DNA of 64,000 nucleotides from Panulirus ornatus (GCF_036320965.1 NC_092264.1:16601775-16665774), one strand, 5' to 3'. Shown: positions 11,543 through 23,211, counted from the first letter of the stretch. A program made the numbers and translations. Notes: generated by a model not told the origin, from the letters alone.

Positions 11543-13774
11543 GACGTTAGGAGGGATGATCAGCGATCCTTAGCACCAGCATGATGATGGCTTCGCCTGC
11601 AGTGAGCAGTGTCTCCCACTGGTACACTCGCGTCCTCCTTCCCTCTACCTGACGTGTCCCGTCAGGTGGCCTATGGGCCTCAGCGATCCCTCCTCCGCAC
11701 TACAGCTGCCGCCCTGCCTTCCCCCAGGACCAGCGTGCACCCCAACACCTACCTGCAGCTCTGGTAGTTCCAGAGCCTCCCCGGGACATACTTCTTGACC
11801 TCACTGCTTTCCAGAACCGACCGCTGGAACGCAAACAGATTTCGCCTTAACTGAACTCAAGAAGAAAGAGAAAATATCAAACTAGCAACGGCTGACGTCA
11901 ACATTTCGTTTCGTGCAATGACATTAACGTAATTATAATCATAAGGTGTTTCAAGTATGTGCCAATGTACGTCTATCCGGCGTGCAACAAGACTCCTGCA
12001 ACAGTCTGTTGCGCCATTTACCATTCAGTATATACGAAAAACTTCTCTTGGGGAGAGAACACGTGCAACAGAGGGCATAAGGGTTGCAACAGGTGATTCA
12101 CAGGGGACAAAACACATGCAACACTGGCCACCAACAGACGTGCTCCAGGAAGATATCGATCACATCCTCGCCTTCTGCTGCTATGACAGCGCCATCACCT
12201 GAGGAAGGGAGGTGGTTGCTGGCGCCCCAGTGTGAGCCGGGCATTCCCTCGGTCCTCGGGCCACACACCCTGGTCATAAACAGTTCACAAGGTGTGTGAT
12301 CTGTCAAGTCCTACCCTCCAGGGCCCACTAAACCTCCCTAGCGTCACAACACAAGCAGGTGATCGCCCTCACCTGAAGGTTAACTAACCAAGATGGTCTG
12401 TGTTGTCGGTACGTGATCCAAGTCCATGTCGGGTGTCGCCATACGTCACGAATCGTTCACTTGAGGAAAATATGAACACGCAACAGATGTAGAGCTTTTA
12501 TGTTAGATCTCTATTCTTTCTCTGTTGTGCCAGCAGGAGCAAGTGTGTTCGAAATATGGAGAATCTATTGGTGGGAGTCAGAATTTGACTTAAGAGATTC
12601 GCCGTGCCACTCACTCCCACACACGTAGCCCAACACTAAAGGTTTATAGATGAGGACGACTACTGACCCATTATGAAGACTGTACGCTACAGTTGTGAAG
12701 AATCAGATTACCAACAGGAATAAGTTTCGTCATCGCAAATATCTTTTTGTAGCCTAAATTCTAAATCTGCCACAGGAGTCTTTAATTTGCTGCACATATT
12801 TCATACAAATTAAAACTGAAAAATTTTCAGATACAGAAATTTCACACACTACATATGAATAAGAATTCATTTATTCAGTCATCTTCTACAGGACCCACCT
12901 TGGGTGCCCCTATACAGCAGATTACCATGGGTCCCATGTAGATCATGTAGATCTGGGGGAGTCAAATACCCACTGGCCTCTCCTGATGTCGAACCCTGGA
13001 CGGCAACCAGCACGTGCAACATGGGAAGAGTAAACCTCGGATGCTACCAGCTATACCCACCAAGATAATAAATAATAAATGAGCTAATTTTCATTTATCA
13101 AACTCAGACAGGAGAATCAGGTTGATGGAGCGAAGAGGGAAAATGCCTTAAGCAAGAGATGGATGAGGCAAATGTTGCTCTCTGTTGCCCAGGGGAAGAC
13201 TTGAACTAGCATATATCTGGAGGCCACAAGACACCAGCAGAGGGTAAAAGTAAATGGTCTCTGCTTCACCTCCAGTCCCGTCAGGTGGCATACACGATCC
13301 GTAATTTCTAAGGGTTCCAATCTCAAATCTAATTCCCTTTCGTTACACTAACATTAGCTTCGGATGTAAAGCGTCTCCGGGTTATTTGCTCCTACGTTCT
13401 CGTCCTTAGACGAAATATGGGACACAAGCAGACACAGACGCGTCAGATGAGAACACACAGACGCCTGGGTTGCGACGCCATGCCCAGTTATATACATATA
13501 GCGGGGCGTTGAAGATAGAAAGGACGTGGGTTCTCTGTAGGCTTCAGGTCAAGACTCGAGTCAATGCCTCCCACGCAGGCTCAGCCCCTCTCTGCCGTGC
13601 CCAGTGTGAGCATGGCTATCAGTGTCCTTCTCTACACATCCCATTGCTCGGCTGGCTCTTGGTCAGCCATTACCCGCCACAGCAACACGCCTGGCTCCAC
13701 TGTGCGTGGCGCACCGCTCCCATACAAGGATTTACGACTTATCGAGTATTCCCGCCCGAGGCCGGCCGGCACAG
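11543..13774. other. unassigned stretch
   Basis: Over 2 kb with no exon I can support. A gtcgaaccctgg phrase near 12990 recalls a decayed SINE B box. Composition falls to AT-rich around 12720-12880 and 13060-13100. Confidence 0.4.
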
Positions 13775-13782
13775 TGACGTCA
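13775..13782. promoter_or_regulatory. palindromic CRE-like site
   Basis: TGACGTCA, the full palindromic CREB/ATF consensus, sits in a GC-rich patch (13740-13810, with gccggccggc just upstream). The motif match is exact, but no transcription start or linked exon is identified. Confidence 0.3.
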
Positions 13783-13959
13783 CGGCTCCCCGCGGCCTCA
13801 ACACCATCCCTACACAAGAGGACTAAAGCCTCTCGAAATGTACGAGCCGTCCAGCCCAACTCTCATGGCCCAGTCAAAGGAGGGCTACTCAAATGGACTG
13901 ACTGCTAACCAAAATGGGAGGGAAGGGAAGACATATGTCAGGGGGGAGCCTTTTCGAGC

Positions 13960-14830
13960 CGGGTTCAAGTGAAAAGCAAGGTTCCTCAGGACTCATTGCT
14001 GGGACCATCACGATTTCTGATCCACGTAAAGTCAAGCAAGTCGGATTGATATCTGATACAGTTTGCTGATGATGCTTATACTAAGAGATAAATGCGTAGC
14101 AACAGGGACTACGAAACACTGCAGAGACCTAGAAAGGATGCAGGAATATTTGGACAAATATAATGAACCTTCGTCCTAGGATATGTCCAATCACTAAGAC
14201 AGGCAGCGATATGAATACATTATACGGCAAGTATCATATCGGAGTTCATCAGGTTTCACGAGTCGTACTGTGAGGTAGACCTCGAAGCTGACATCACGCC
14301 GAATCTGTCTCCAGAACATCATGTGAGAAGGATCGTGAGGGAGGGAGGCAACCTATATGCTGGTCATTGTTCAAAACTGTCTTCAAGTACGTGGATGTTT
14401 GGGAAGATATACATGACGTGCACTTGGCATATGTTGCAACACTCTGGTCTCCTCACTTGAGTTGCCACAGGGAAATGCGACAGAAATGATACCAGAGCTG
14501 AGTGAAATGTACTCCGAAGGGAGGAGGAGGGAACTCTCTATCTACCTACTTTGGAGGAAAGGATAATAAGTTGAGACACGATTACTACACATAAAACTCC
14601 ACAGTGGCAATGAGGACGTTCATATTTGACAGTTTCTTTGAGGTTTAAAGAGACTCCAGAGCCAAAGGACACAAGTGGAAGTTCAGCAAGACACGCATCT
14701 TCAGAGATGAGAAGAATTCCATCAGCAGTTAAGTTGCGGACACAATGGAACAAGCTGGACGAGGTAGGAATGAGCGCCAACACCACTGGAACGTCCACGA
14801 CCATATATAACAAAGTGCGAGGATAATAGG
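13960..14830 (+). pseudogene. decayed CR1-like LINE reverse transcriptase
   Basis: Reading across frameshifts, the plus strand gives K-V-P-Q-D-S-L-L-G-P-S-R-F-L-I at about 13980-14025, then Y-L-I-Q-F-A-D-D-A-Y at about 14050-14080. The latter is the RT catalytic Y/F-A-D-D block. Next come D-Y-E-T-L-Q-R-D-L-E-R-M-Q-E-Y-L-D-K-Y at about 14107-14162, and L-P-T-L-E-E-R near 14547, which matches the L-x-x-L-E-x-R-R motif late in CR1/jockey-type ORF2. Stops and frameshifts occur throughout, so it is inactive. The 122-codon minus-strand frame at 14538-14906 is its antisense shadow. Confidence 0.72.
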
Positions 14831-15908
14831 ATGGTGACCGACACCCGAGTATAAAGCAGGCAATAACAGTTGTGAGGGAACGTGACGTGCCATCTGGCGA
14901 TCCCACGTCTTACGTCGCGTATCTCACCACTGTGTTTGTAAACACTGCTTGTCTGTTCAGCTGAGTGGTCGAGCTGCATCAGTTTAATTCCTTTAAAAGA
15001 AAAAAAAAATAAACCCACAAGTGATTAAAGCAAGTTTAAATTTACGATCTAACTAGGCTTAACTTCAACATTTTCTATGCATTAGATTGTTCAGGAGTAA
15101 TGTGACAGGACACTTTGATAACCGTAAATACTTCAAGACATTCACTCATCGTGACATACGTCTCTTGTGTCATTCATGGGATTATTCATCTCAGTCTAGC
15201 CACAAAGGTGAAGCGGTGTTCCCGCTTCCCTGGCAAGAGCATTTAACTTGTCACTATGTTTCTTGATGTCGCGTCGTTATCTGCCTGGCATTTGTCATCG
15301 CTGCTACCAGCTCCAGATGTGTAGGTAACTTCCGATGTTTTTCCCTTTGTCGACAATGTTGCAGGGGTCACGTCATGGTCCCTGACAACAGGGTTCGGCT
15401 GCATGTTGGTGGTGAGGTGGCCAGGATGGTAACTACGGACGTGTCATGGTCTGTACGACTGGCTGGGTCTTCACAGCAACACTCACCTTCACCATCGCAG
15501 TAGCACTTACCCCACCGTTCCCTGTCCCTCGCACCACCGCCGCTGGGAATATATCACTGCGCCTTGCATGACACAATGAGTTAGTTGAACCACCCATCCC
15601 AAAATGGTCCTGTGGGTCTATCTTACCTCATCCTGCACCAGGACCTATGCGTACATCAGGCGCAGTTAGGAAGCTATATGGTTCCAAGCGACTCTCGCTC
15701 TTTAACGTTAGTCTGTACATCGACCTCATCACCTGCAATAAAGAGTGAACTGTGCTGGTGTGTGTGTGTTCTCTCTGCGCTCCCGTCCTGACAGGGCAGT
15801 TCGGAGGTATGTGCAAATGATCAAAGGATCGGAGGTATTCATCGGTCCTGCGTCAGACGCTTGTGAGTACAATACTATAAAGTGATATACATTTGCGATG
15901 CGAACCAT
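14831..15908. other. unassigned stretch
   Basis: No recognisable exon or repeat. Confidence 0.35.
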
Positions 15909-16006
15909 TCTGATATAAACACAGGTATTAAAAGATTCAATGGTACTGGGCGCTACCCTTCTGATATAAACACAGGTATCAAAAGATTCAGTGGTACCGG
16001 GCGCTA
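15909..16006. repeat. two-copy tandem duplication, about 50 bp
   Basis: The phrase ttctgatataaacacaggta and the following 30 bp occur twice in direct succession with four or five differences. Confidence 0.85.
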
Positions 16007-16703
16007 AGCAGATGACTGAGAAGCGTTCGTTCAGTGCTAAGAAAACGCACCCACGCAAACACACACACCTCACATGGTAACTGCACTGGCACCACCAGCA
16101 CTTACGTTGGGATCTCTCGTATCACAGTTACGTGCTTCATCGGGCGGAAGACGCACATTTACTGCGACGCACATTTACATGCATGGCAGTCCATTCGCCA
16201 GCCACACCCTGGCTGCAGCAAATAGAAGAGTCTTATCCACAAGGAGTTAGTCTTGTGCTGCCGTTCATCTCCCTGATCTAGTGTCCCGGGCGTCTCAAGA
16301 CCTCTGGTCGCCTCAAAGAGTGTTTACGTGTTATCACAAAGGGTGCGATACGGCGAGTGAGCAGAGGAAGGACAGCACACGCGATGTGCGATTCCCTGAC
16401 GCATTCCGTCTCAAAACTACGATTCGCTGACTTATACGAGAAAACACATTCGTCAACATAACGTCATGAATATAATGCCATGATAAGTGTATAACACGCG
16501 CCGTCATCGCTGCAGCAGCCGCCCGGAGCCTCTCTGCTCCTGACGCAGCTGACGAACTATTGCAGAGGTTGTGACGTTTTACCGTCTATCTACCGTGGCA
16601 TCACGGGCACGTATACAACCAACCATCTTCCCTCAGAGCCATGAATTTGGACGCGAGCAAAAATACCTTCATCTTTCGGAGTAGTCATTGCTCTGAGTGT
16701 CGT
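16007..16703. other. unassigned; GC-rich toward the right
   Basis: No exon supported. CG dinucleotides become frequent from about 16490. Confidence 0.35.
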
Positions 16704-16758
16704 GTTACGTAACTCGGAACCTCCGCCCGTCGTAACTCTGAGCTCCGCCCGTCGTAAC
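16704..16758. promoter_or_regulatory. palindromic bZIP-like site beside a GC-box duplication
   Basis: GTTACGTAAC at 16704-16713 is a perfect palindrome matching the PAR-bZIP/E4BP4 type consensus. Immediately downstream, ctccgcccgtcgtaac occurs twice at 22-bp spacing (16721 and 16743), each holding a ccgccc GC-box core. This arrangement would suit a promoter, but no start site or exon confirms it. Confidence 0.3.
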
Positions 16759-16766
16759 GCCAGAAG

Positions 16767-17396
16767 CCATGGAGAGGGAGCTACGCCCAGGAGACGACGA
16801 CACACACACACCCTAGCATTACTGGTGATGCGTCCTCTGCCTCACACACAGGGGTAACCACCGCTTGGTTTACTTGAAGCTATAGTACCCCTGGCCACAC
16901 CACAGGCCACCCCGTCTCATCCCAAGCCTAGGAGACACTGAGGTAGGCCACACCTTGCCGTCAGCAGCCTCGCCTACACTGACACTCACCCCCTCACTCA
17001 CATTCCCTCACACACGACCTTATCTCCCCTGCCCTACATGGACTAAGGAGGACCACAATGACGCCAACAAAAGCAGGGGAGTGTTCAGTAATGAAAATTA
17101 TGGCCGGAATCATCAAGCTCTCCTTCAAATGCGTAAAGGGCGTGATGGTTTTCAAGACTGTCGCCTCCGTGAACATTCACATAGCTTTGTCATCATGCCT
17201 GAAGCATACTGAATGACGTTCAGTAAGTGGATGAAAGAAAAAAAGAGGACGAAAAAACGTCTGATTTTCAGGAATGTTTATGATTTTAGCTCCGCAACAA
17301 ATCCGTCATGCCCGCGACGCTGCTGAGGGAAGGGTGGGGAGTGTCTCAACCAGTTAGGGCACGAGTCCTCCCCCTGTACAACACGATCCCCCACAT

Positions 17397-17400
<4 letters not shown>
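16767..17400. other. unassigned stretch
   Basis: A 42-codon frame from an ATG near 17093 is open but shows no domain. No other structure. Confidence 0.35.

Positions 17401-17468
<68 letters not shown>
17401..17468. repeat. (AG)n microsatellite
   Basis: 68 bp of pure AG. Confidence 0.97.
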
Positions 17469-17470
<2 letters not shown>

Positions 17471-17554
17471 ATTCATACGTGCACTTGAATGCACCACCTT
17501 ACAATCCACTATCATGAGACAGAGACTGACATTCTGAGCATGCGTGCTGTGATG

Positions 17555-17642
17555 CAAGAAATTCTGATGTTTCTAATTCCTCACAGCTTACTCGGCTGGG
17601 AGATAATGAGGCGTTATGACACACAGATTTGGAGAATGATCA
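17555..17642 (+). repeat. repeat E, copy 1
   Basis: Shares ggctgggagataatgaggcg and about 60 flanking bp with the minus strand of 19189-19280. Both encode G-W-E-I-M-R-R and then I-W-R in the same frame, which may be a piece of an old element or just sequence identity. Confidence 0.7.
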
Positions 17643-17759
17643 TTCTACAACAAACACAGTTGCTTGCAAAACTAGACCTGACCAATTTCTTTAGTGCAGA
17701 AAAAAATAGATCCTTTATGGATAGGAAGATTTCACATCTAAATCTACAAAGGTAGCAAT

Positions 17760-18400
17760 CAAGATGTTATTACAGACTCAATGCTGTAGCTCGCTAATAG
17801 ACATAAGTTTTTGACAAGGATTAAACAGTCCCAGTAATGAGTCTGTCTTTTTTTTCCATCATCATCGAATCCAAACTGAAATTGATAACTCACGAAGGAA
17901 GTCAAGCCTCTATCCATATATTTCGTGGATAGATGGTCACATTAACCACAGAGGTGTTTTACCTTATGACGTCGTTGTCGATAGACCCTTTCAAATTATA
18001 CTAGCAGATTCGGGTCATCCGGACCCTAGTCCGCTTGTTCCTAGTGACGACGCGGTTCATTGGTATAACCATTTACCTTCACAGTTTCTCCTCCTCCTAG
18101 CTCCCACATTGCCAGCACAACCTTCCCGCTCAACATCATCGTAGCTTCCCGAAGATATATCGCCCCCAGCAGCCAGCAATGTTCATCTGATGAAATGGAC
18201 GAATTATTGGTAACTATGTAAGGGGGGTAAGTCATCATGCGTGTGGCAATCTTCCCTCGGCGTGTCTGCAAACAGAAGACAGACAGACGACCGTCTTTTC
18301 GTAATACAAAAGAGACGACGAAATCTAAAAAGGAAATAAAAAAAGGCGTTTAAGTATGATGGACGGAGGAACATGTATGACTCAGTTCATTCCGAATGAC
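17760..18400. other. unassigned stretch
   Basis: No exon or repeat family recognised. Confidence 0.35.
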
Positions 18401-18409
18401 CCAAGATTA

Positions 18410-18625
18410 CAGGACTGGTGCGCAGGTGCAGCTGTGGTGCGCAGATGTGGCTGTGTTGTACAGGTGTAGTTGGTGCGCAGGTTTAGCTATGTTGCGCAGG
18501 TGTAGCTGGCGCGCAGATGAAGCTGTGTTGTACAGATGTAACTGGTTCCCTGGTTCAGCTGTGTTGCGCAGGGACAGCTGTGGTGCGCAGGTACAGCTGT
18601 GTTGCGCAGGTGTAGCTATTCGAAA
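18410..18625. repeat. minisatellite, about 20-22 bp unit
   Basis: About ten imperfect copies of a unit like tgtgttgcgcaggtgtagc, alternating with tgtacag variants. Confidence 0.9.
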
Positions 18626-18993
18626 TAATATAACAAGAAACAGGAAAACCATATATTATGTTCTCTCCCTTACAAGGAAAGACTATATAGCAACACAACC
18701 AACGGGGAAGGATGTGTAGAAAGGAAGCCAGACGAAGAATCATGTCCACACTAATACAATCAGCTCCTGATCATATGGTGACGAAACGCATCCCCCCCAC
18801 CACATCTACAGCTTCTCACATTACAACAGTCACTAATAACTGCTCAACTCGTGCCTGATCAAAGACCTGCTCGTGCTAGCGCGGGAGGAGGAGGAGGAGG
18901 GGAGGAAGAGACAGAAGAGTCAGTTGAATAAGAAGGATAGACGGTGAAATTACTCCTGAAGAGAATTTACACTGTCCTTCCCACTTTTCTTGC

Positions 18994-18994
<1 letters not shown>
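18626..18994. other. no gene seen
   Basis: Short (GGA)n run at about 18885-18905. Nothing else. Confidence 0.4.

Positions 18995-19075
<81 letters not shown>
18995..19075. repeat. (TA)n microsatellite
   Basis: 81 bp of TA, followed within about 10 bp by a short (GT)n. Confidence 0.97.
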
Positions 19076-19077
<2 letters not shown>

Positions 19078-19188
19078 TCGCTCTGTGTGTGTGTGTCTTG
19101 TCGGGTCTAATGACTCCCGACTGGCGAAAGGTCGTTAAGACAGAAATGTTAACACACATTCTAAATATTTATTCACAGTCGCCAAAAA

Positions 19189-19280
19189 AAAAAAAAAAAC
19201 ACCATTACTTATTCTCCAAATATATCTTTCACGACGCCTCATTATCTCCCAGCCAAGGAACCTCTGATGAATTAGAATCA
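19189..19280 (-). repeat. repeat E, copy 2
   Basis: Inverted relative to copy 1 at 17555. The copy ends at an A-run on the plus strand (19183-19199), a T-run on the element strand. Confidence 0.7.
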
Positions 19281-19372
19281 TTTGCATTCCCTCACACAGT
19301 TTACACGGATCCCAGACACAGAGAGGTATATTAAACATCAAGATTTGTCTGCCAGCGGCCAGTCGCCTTGTA

Positions 19373-19376
<4 letters not shown>

Positions 19377-19415
<39 letters not shown>
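19377..19415. repeat. (CT)n microsatellite
   Basis: 39 bp of CT. Confidence 0.95.
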
Positions 19416-19417
<2 letters not shown>

Positions 19418-19594
19418 ATCTCAAGTGAGCCAATGGTTCTTACGTAATGCCTCGGGATTATCTGATGGTAACAAGTGTTGGTTAACTTACACCGCGGGCG
19501 GTAGTTCTAACGGGGGGAATCTTCTTTACCGCATTACTATGTCAACACACACACCTACGACCCATTCTCAGTGGCAGATTTTGAATGTGGCACT

Positions 19595-19965
19595 TGCAGG
19601 GGCAGTAGACAGTGTGTGGCCTTACCAGGTGTGTGGTACTACCACTGCTGTGGTCCTGAAGGGCAGTAGACACTGCGTTGCTCTACCAGGTGTGTGGTAC
19701 GGCCACTGCTGTGGTCCTGAGGGGCGGTAGACACTATGTGGCTCTACCAGGTGTGTGGTACGACCACTGCTGTGGTCCTGAGGGGCGGTAGACACTGCGT
19801 GGCTCTACCAGGTGTGTGGTACTACCACTTTTGTGGTCTTGAGGGGTGGTAGACACTGCGTGGCTCTACCAGGTGTGTGGTACTACCACTGCTGTGGTCC
19901 TGAGGGGCAGTAGACACTATGTGGCTCTACCAGGTGTGTGGTACGACCAGAGGGGCGGTAGTCAC
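19595..19965. repeat. minisatellite, 61-bp unit
   Basis: About six copies of a 61-bp unit containing ctctaccaggtgtgtggtac, regularly spaced (for example 19625, 19686, 19747, 19808). Sixty-one is not a multiple of three, so apparent frames break and rejoin. Confidence 0.93.
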
Positions 19966-20353
19966 TGCATATGTGTGCGTATAATTTTGTGTAACGCTTT
20001 AGCGTATATGATTTGCATCTCATTCACCTGCTTTATGTACGCTGTTCACATGAAGGTGTTGCTGGACTCAGCCTGCTGGTGGCTACAACGCGCTGGAGAG
20101 AGGTTACCTTCAGTAAAACCATATCATCGTCAGCAGACGACGAGGACCATCTCGCTCGAGAGAAGGTCATTTCCCCAGCTCCTGAGTGGAGTGCAGTACT
20201 GGAGCTGTGGGAACCCTATAAAAAGTGGTTTTGAGGGTTAAATGACCCCTGATCGATGGTCGTACAACAGCCAACGATATGTTACATGAAAAATCAAACA
20301 TACTGACGCTTGTATACGTGTTGCATGTATCCTTCTTTCACCAGAGGTGGATG

Positions 20354-20356
<3 letters not shown>
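19966..20356. other. unassigned; open frame without support
   Basis: A 73-codon frame at 20013-20234 contains an acidic stretch (S-A-D-D-E-D-H-L-A-R-E) and ends W-E-P-Y-K-K-W-F. No splice signals of quality were found, so I treat it as unproven. Confidence 0.25.

Positions 20357-20408
<52 letters not shown>
20357..20408. repeat. (CA)n microsatellite
   Basis: 52 bp of CA. Confidence 0.97.
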
Positions 20409-20410
<2 letters not shown>

Positions 20411-20655
20411 TTCCTTTCAACCTGCTAAATTATCAAGACCATTTAATTTATGCATATGACTTTTCACAAAGCTACTGATTCATGAGCGTTTTATTATCAC
20501 AAGCAAGGCCGCTGAAGAGCGCTTTCCCCCTCACAACAAAGCTCCCGTGAATGGCGGTGTGACGCTTGCTGAGAGCAAGAGAGAAAAGAAAAATAAGTAC
20601 GAGTGAAGGTGGATTAGTAAATTTTCGATTAGCGTAAATCATTATTATTTTTTTT

Positions 20656-20720
20656 TTATGTTCACTGACACGGCGCGGGCAACTGAATGCCCTAAGCAAG
20701 GACACCTCATTAACGTTTTA
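20656..20720 (-). repeat. repeat C module
   Basis: Minus strand reads cgttaatgaggtgtccttgc, then gggcattcagttgcccgcgc, ending at an A-run. It is followed on the plus strand by tttctttctttc and then repeat A. Confidence 0.8.
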
Positions 20721-20743
20721 TATTTCTTTCTTTCTTTCGTACA

Positions 20744-20808
20744 ATTCGCCATTTCCCGCGTTAGCGAGGTAGCGTTTAGAACAGAGGACTGGGCCTTTGA
20801 GGGAAGAT
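20744..20808 (+). repeat. repeat A module
   Basis: Contains ccatttcccgcgttagcgag and agaggactgggcctttgagg. Truncated compared with 48947-49160 and fused directly to repeat B. Confidence 0.85.
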
Positions 20809-20846
20809 CGTGTTTCATTTTCCCCGTGGATTCATAGGAATATACT
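20809..20846 (+). repeat. repeat B module, 3' end only
   Basis: tttcattttccccgtggatt followed by cataggaatata. Only the last part of B is present. Confidence 0.8.
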
Positions 20847-20876
20847 TGCTCACGCGCAAAATTATGATCCTTTCCA

Positions 20877-20880
<4 letters not shown>

Positions 20881-20954
<74 letters not shown>
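20881..20954. repeat. (TA)n microsatellite
   Basis: About 70 bp of TA. Confidence 0.97.
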
Positions 20955-20956
<2 letters not shown>

Positions 20957-21045
20957 GTTGACTGGCGACCCACCGCAGAGCTGTGACCAGGATTCGAACC
21001 CATTTCTCTGGAGGACACTTAAAGCAATGAACATGATTCGTTAGC
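20955..21045 (-). mobile_element. SINE-like fragment with pol III B box
   Basis: The minus strand carries gggttcgaatcctggtcaca (B box at about 20990-21002), and its body runs into (TA)n as in the other SINEs. The A box is not clear, so a decayed SINE is inferred rather than shown. Confidence 0.45.
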
Positions 21046-21261
21046 GTGCGCTGCGGCCTGGAGCAGGGCAGCTGAGGTAATAGGTCTGGATCGGACGTGA
21101 CCAGGGAGCTGAAGGAGAACAGTGCTCGCCAGGCTAGTGAGGAGCGAACACTCTGCGTTGAAATACAGGTGGCAAGCCTAGTCCAGCATGCCTTGAGGGA
21201 GCCTGCATCATGTGCGCGTCGGTGACTAGCGGCGACCCGCGCCATAGAGATAGTGCCAGAA

Positions 21262-21370
21262 CCTACAGACATTCTGTCAAAGACGAAGGATTATTCCTTC
21301 AGAGACGAATGATGGTTCCTTCAAAGACGAGGGATCGTTCCTTCAAAGACGAATGATGGTTCCTTCAAAG
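21262..21370. repeat. minisatellite, 22-bp unit
   Basis: About five copies of gttccttcaaagacgaatga-like units. Confidence 0.88.
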
Positions 21371-21416
21371 ACAGGAGACGCTGGCACCAGCAGTGTATAG
21401 GGAAGCCACAACAGCA

Positions 21417-21664
21417 GGAGCCACACCAGCAGTAGCACCAGCAGCAGCAGCAGTAGCAGCAGTAGCAGTAGCAGCAGTAGCAGTAGAAGCAGCAGCAGCA
21501 GTAGTAGTAGAAACAGCAGTAGCAGCAGCAGCAGTAGCAGCAGCAGTAGTAGTAGAAAGAGCAGTAGCAGCAGCAGCAGCAGTAGAAACAGCAGTAGCAC
21601 CAGCAGCAGCAGCAGTAGCAGCAGTAGCACCAGCAGCAGTAGCAGTAGCATCACCAGCAGTAGC
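21417..21664. repeat. imperfect (AGC/AGT)n trinucleotide array
   Basis: About 80 triplets of agc with interspersed agt, aga and acc. The open frames (poly-Leu or Ala/Thr on minus; Ala/Val or Ser on plus) follow from the triplet. I see no start, splice site or flanking unique coding sequence that would make it a translated tract. Confidence 0.9.
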
Positions 21665-21952
21665 AATCACCTGATTCATGCAGCAGTTTGTACCGTTCCG
21701 TGGCTGGTGTCCACCATCACGACGCGAGAGCCGCGCGCTCAAAAGCGTTCCTGTGACACTCGGGTTGACGCGACACGCCAAGTCCTGGCGACGGCGGAGA
21801 GGAAACAGTAAATACTGAGCCATAAACAGGAGGGTAATCTCTGGGAATCCTCCACAGTGGTACTGAATGGTTGCTAAGCAAATGTCCACACCTCAGAACC
21901 ACTGCATAGCGTTACCTCGAAAATGGGAATAACAATAGTTAGAATAGCGAGA

Positions 21953-21955
<3 letters not shown>

Positions 21956-22030
<75 letters not shown>
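21956..22030. repeat. (GA)n microsatellite
   Basis: 75 bp of pure GA. Confidence 0.97.
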
Positions 22031-22032
<2 letters not shown>

Positions 22033-22189
22033 AATACAAGACGGATGTTGAGAGACACGAAGAAAATGAAATGCTGAGAGCCTCCATCACGACCAATGGG
22101 GGGCAGTTCCGGGAGACGGTAGTTAACGGTTTATTTCTGGAGTGTTGGTCCTCCTCAGGCAGGGGGGACGTCTGGGTGTGTGGCGCGGG

Positions 22190-22268
22190 TGAGGGAGGAG
22201 CCACACTGAGGAGGGAGGGAGGGAGGGAGGAGCCACACTGAGGGAGGGAGGGAGGGAGGGAAGGAAGA
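22190..22268. repeat. (GGGA)n with a 37-bp duplication
   Basis: The phrase gaggagccacactgag plus gggagggaggga occurs twice. On the minus strand it gives the cytosine-rich complement. Confidence 0.85.
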
Positions 22269-22380
22269 GGAAGCAAGAAAACGGGAGGTGGACGGAAGGG
22301 AATAGCGAGGAAGGAAATTGCAAGAGAGGATCAGGGAAAACAAAGTCTTGCGAGAGGGTCAGCGACGTGTACTCCAGGGG

Positions 22381-22440
22381 CAGGATTCGAACCCTGGTGG
22401 GGAGCATCAGGCTCCCTCGGTGGGTGGGTGTGATGAGGAA
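22381..22440 (-). mobile_element. possible SINE fragment (B box)
   Basis: Minus strand has cagggttcgaatcctgcccc. The T-stem pairs poorly for a real tRNA, so a decayed tRNA-derived element is more likely than a tRNA gene. Confidence 0.35.
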
Positions 22441-22716
22441 CAGCCTCCCACAGGCCAACGAGCCTAGAACAGCTGCCATCCATCTCACGTTCTTGTATCA
22501 TAACGCTTGGCTTTGCTCACAGACAAACGTATTTACCGACATGGTTCATCAACAGACCACATCAGACACAACGTTAGCACGTAAGGCTTCACAACGCGCG
22601 CCTGTCTTTTCTCTCTTGTGAACCAGGCTTCTCAATTTCACGACTGTGTGCAATGACCTGCTTTCACACTCTCGTGGGGGCCCTAACGCTCATACAACTC
22701 CTTGAATTAAAGTATG

Positions 22717-22717
<1 letters not shown>

Positions 22718-22769
<52 letters not shown>
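22718..22769. repeat. (GT)n microsatellite
   Basis: 52 bp of GT. Confidence 0.97.
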
Positions 22770-22770
<1 letters not shown>

Positions 22771-23152
22771 AGTCAAACATAAGTGTCAAGGGAAAAATAC
22801 ATTTCCTTTACAATGTTTAATTTGTTCTTAGTATCAGTGGCAGATACAACGACCCTTAATTCTTCCTGCTTTTGAGTAAGACGCAATATACATAAATATG
22901 TTTTCCCTTATCTTTGGTTAAGATCCTAACGACTCTCGGTCACAGAATAGTGGTTCTGTTAGCTAAGGCTGTCAGTTAACTCAGTTATAATTCAGTAAAG
23001 TTGACCTTAACTCTTCCTAACTCTTATCGGCACTCGTTAGCAAATGTGATCACTATCTATGTGTCACAGGGAGAGGGTTTATCACTCGTGTTGCCCCGTC
23101 TCTTAACCTGGTATATATATATATGTACTATCTTGTCGTTGATTCTCTTCGT

Positions 23153-23154
<2 letters not shown>
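22770..23154. other. no feature seen
   Basis: AT-moderate sequence with a short (TA)n near 23112. Confidence 0.4.

Positions 23155-23207
<53 letters not shown>
23155..23207. repeat. (CA)n microsatellite
   Basis: 53 bp of CA at the tail of the SINE that follows. Confidence 0.97.

Positions 23208-23211
<4 letters not shown>

Noticed and set aside
14538..14906. 122-codon minus-strand ORF
   Set aside because: Antisense to the CR1-like LINE remnant on the plus strand, and has no domain of its own.
21343..21889. Poly-Leu and Ala/Thr-rich frames on the minus strand
   Set aside because: Translation of an AGC/AGT triplet array. No adjoining exon or splice sites show that it is part of a protein.
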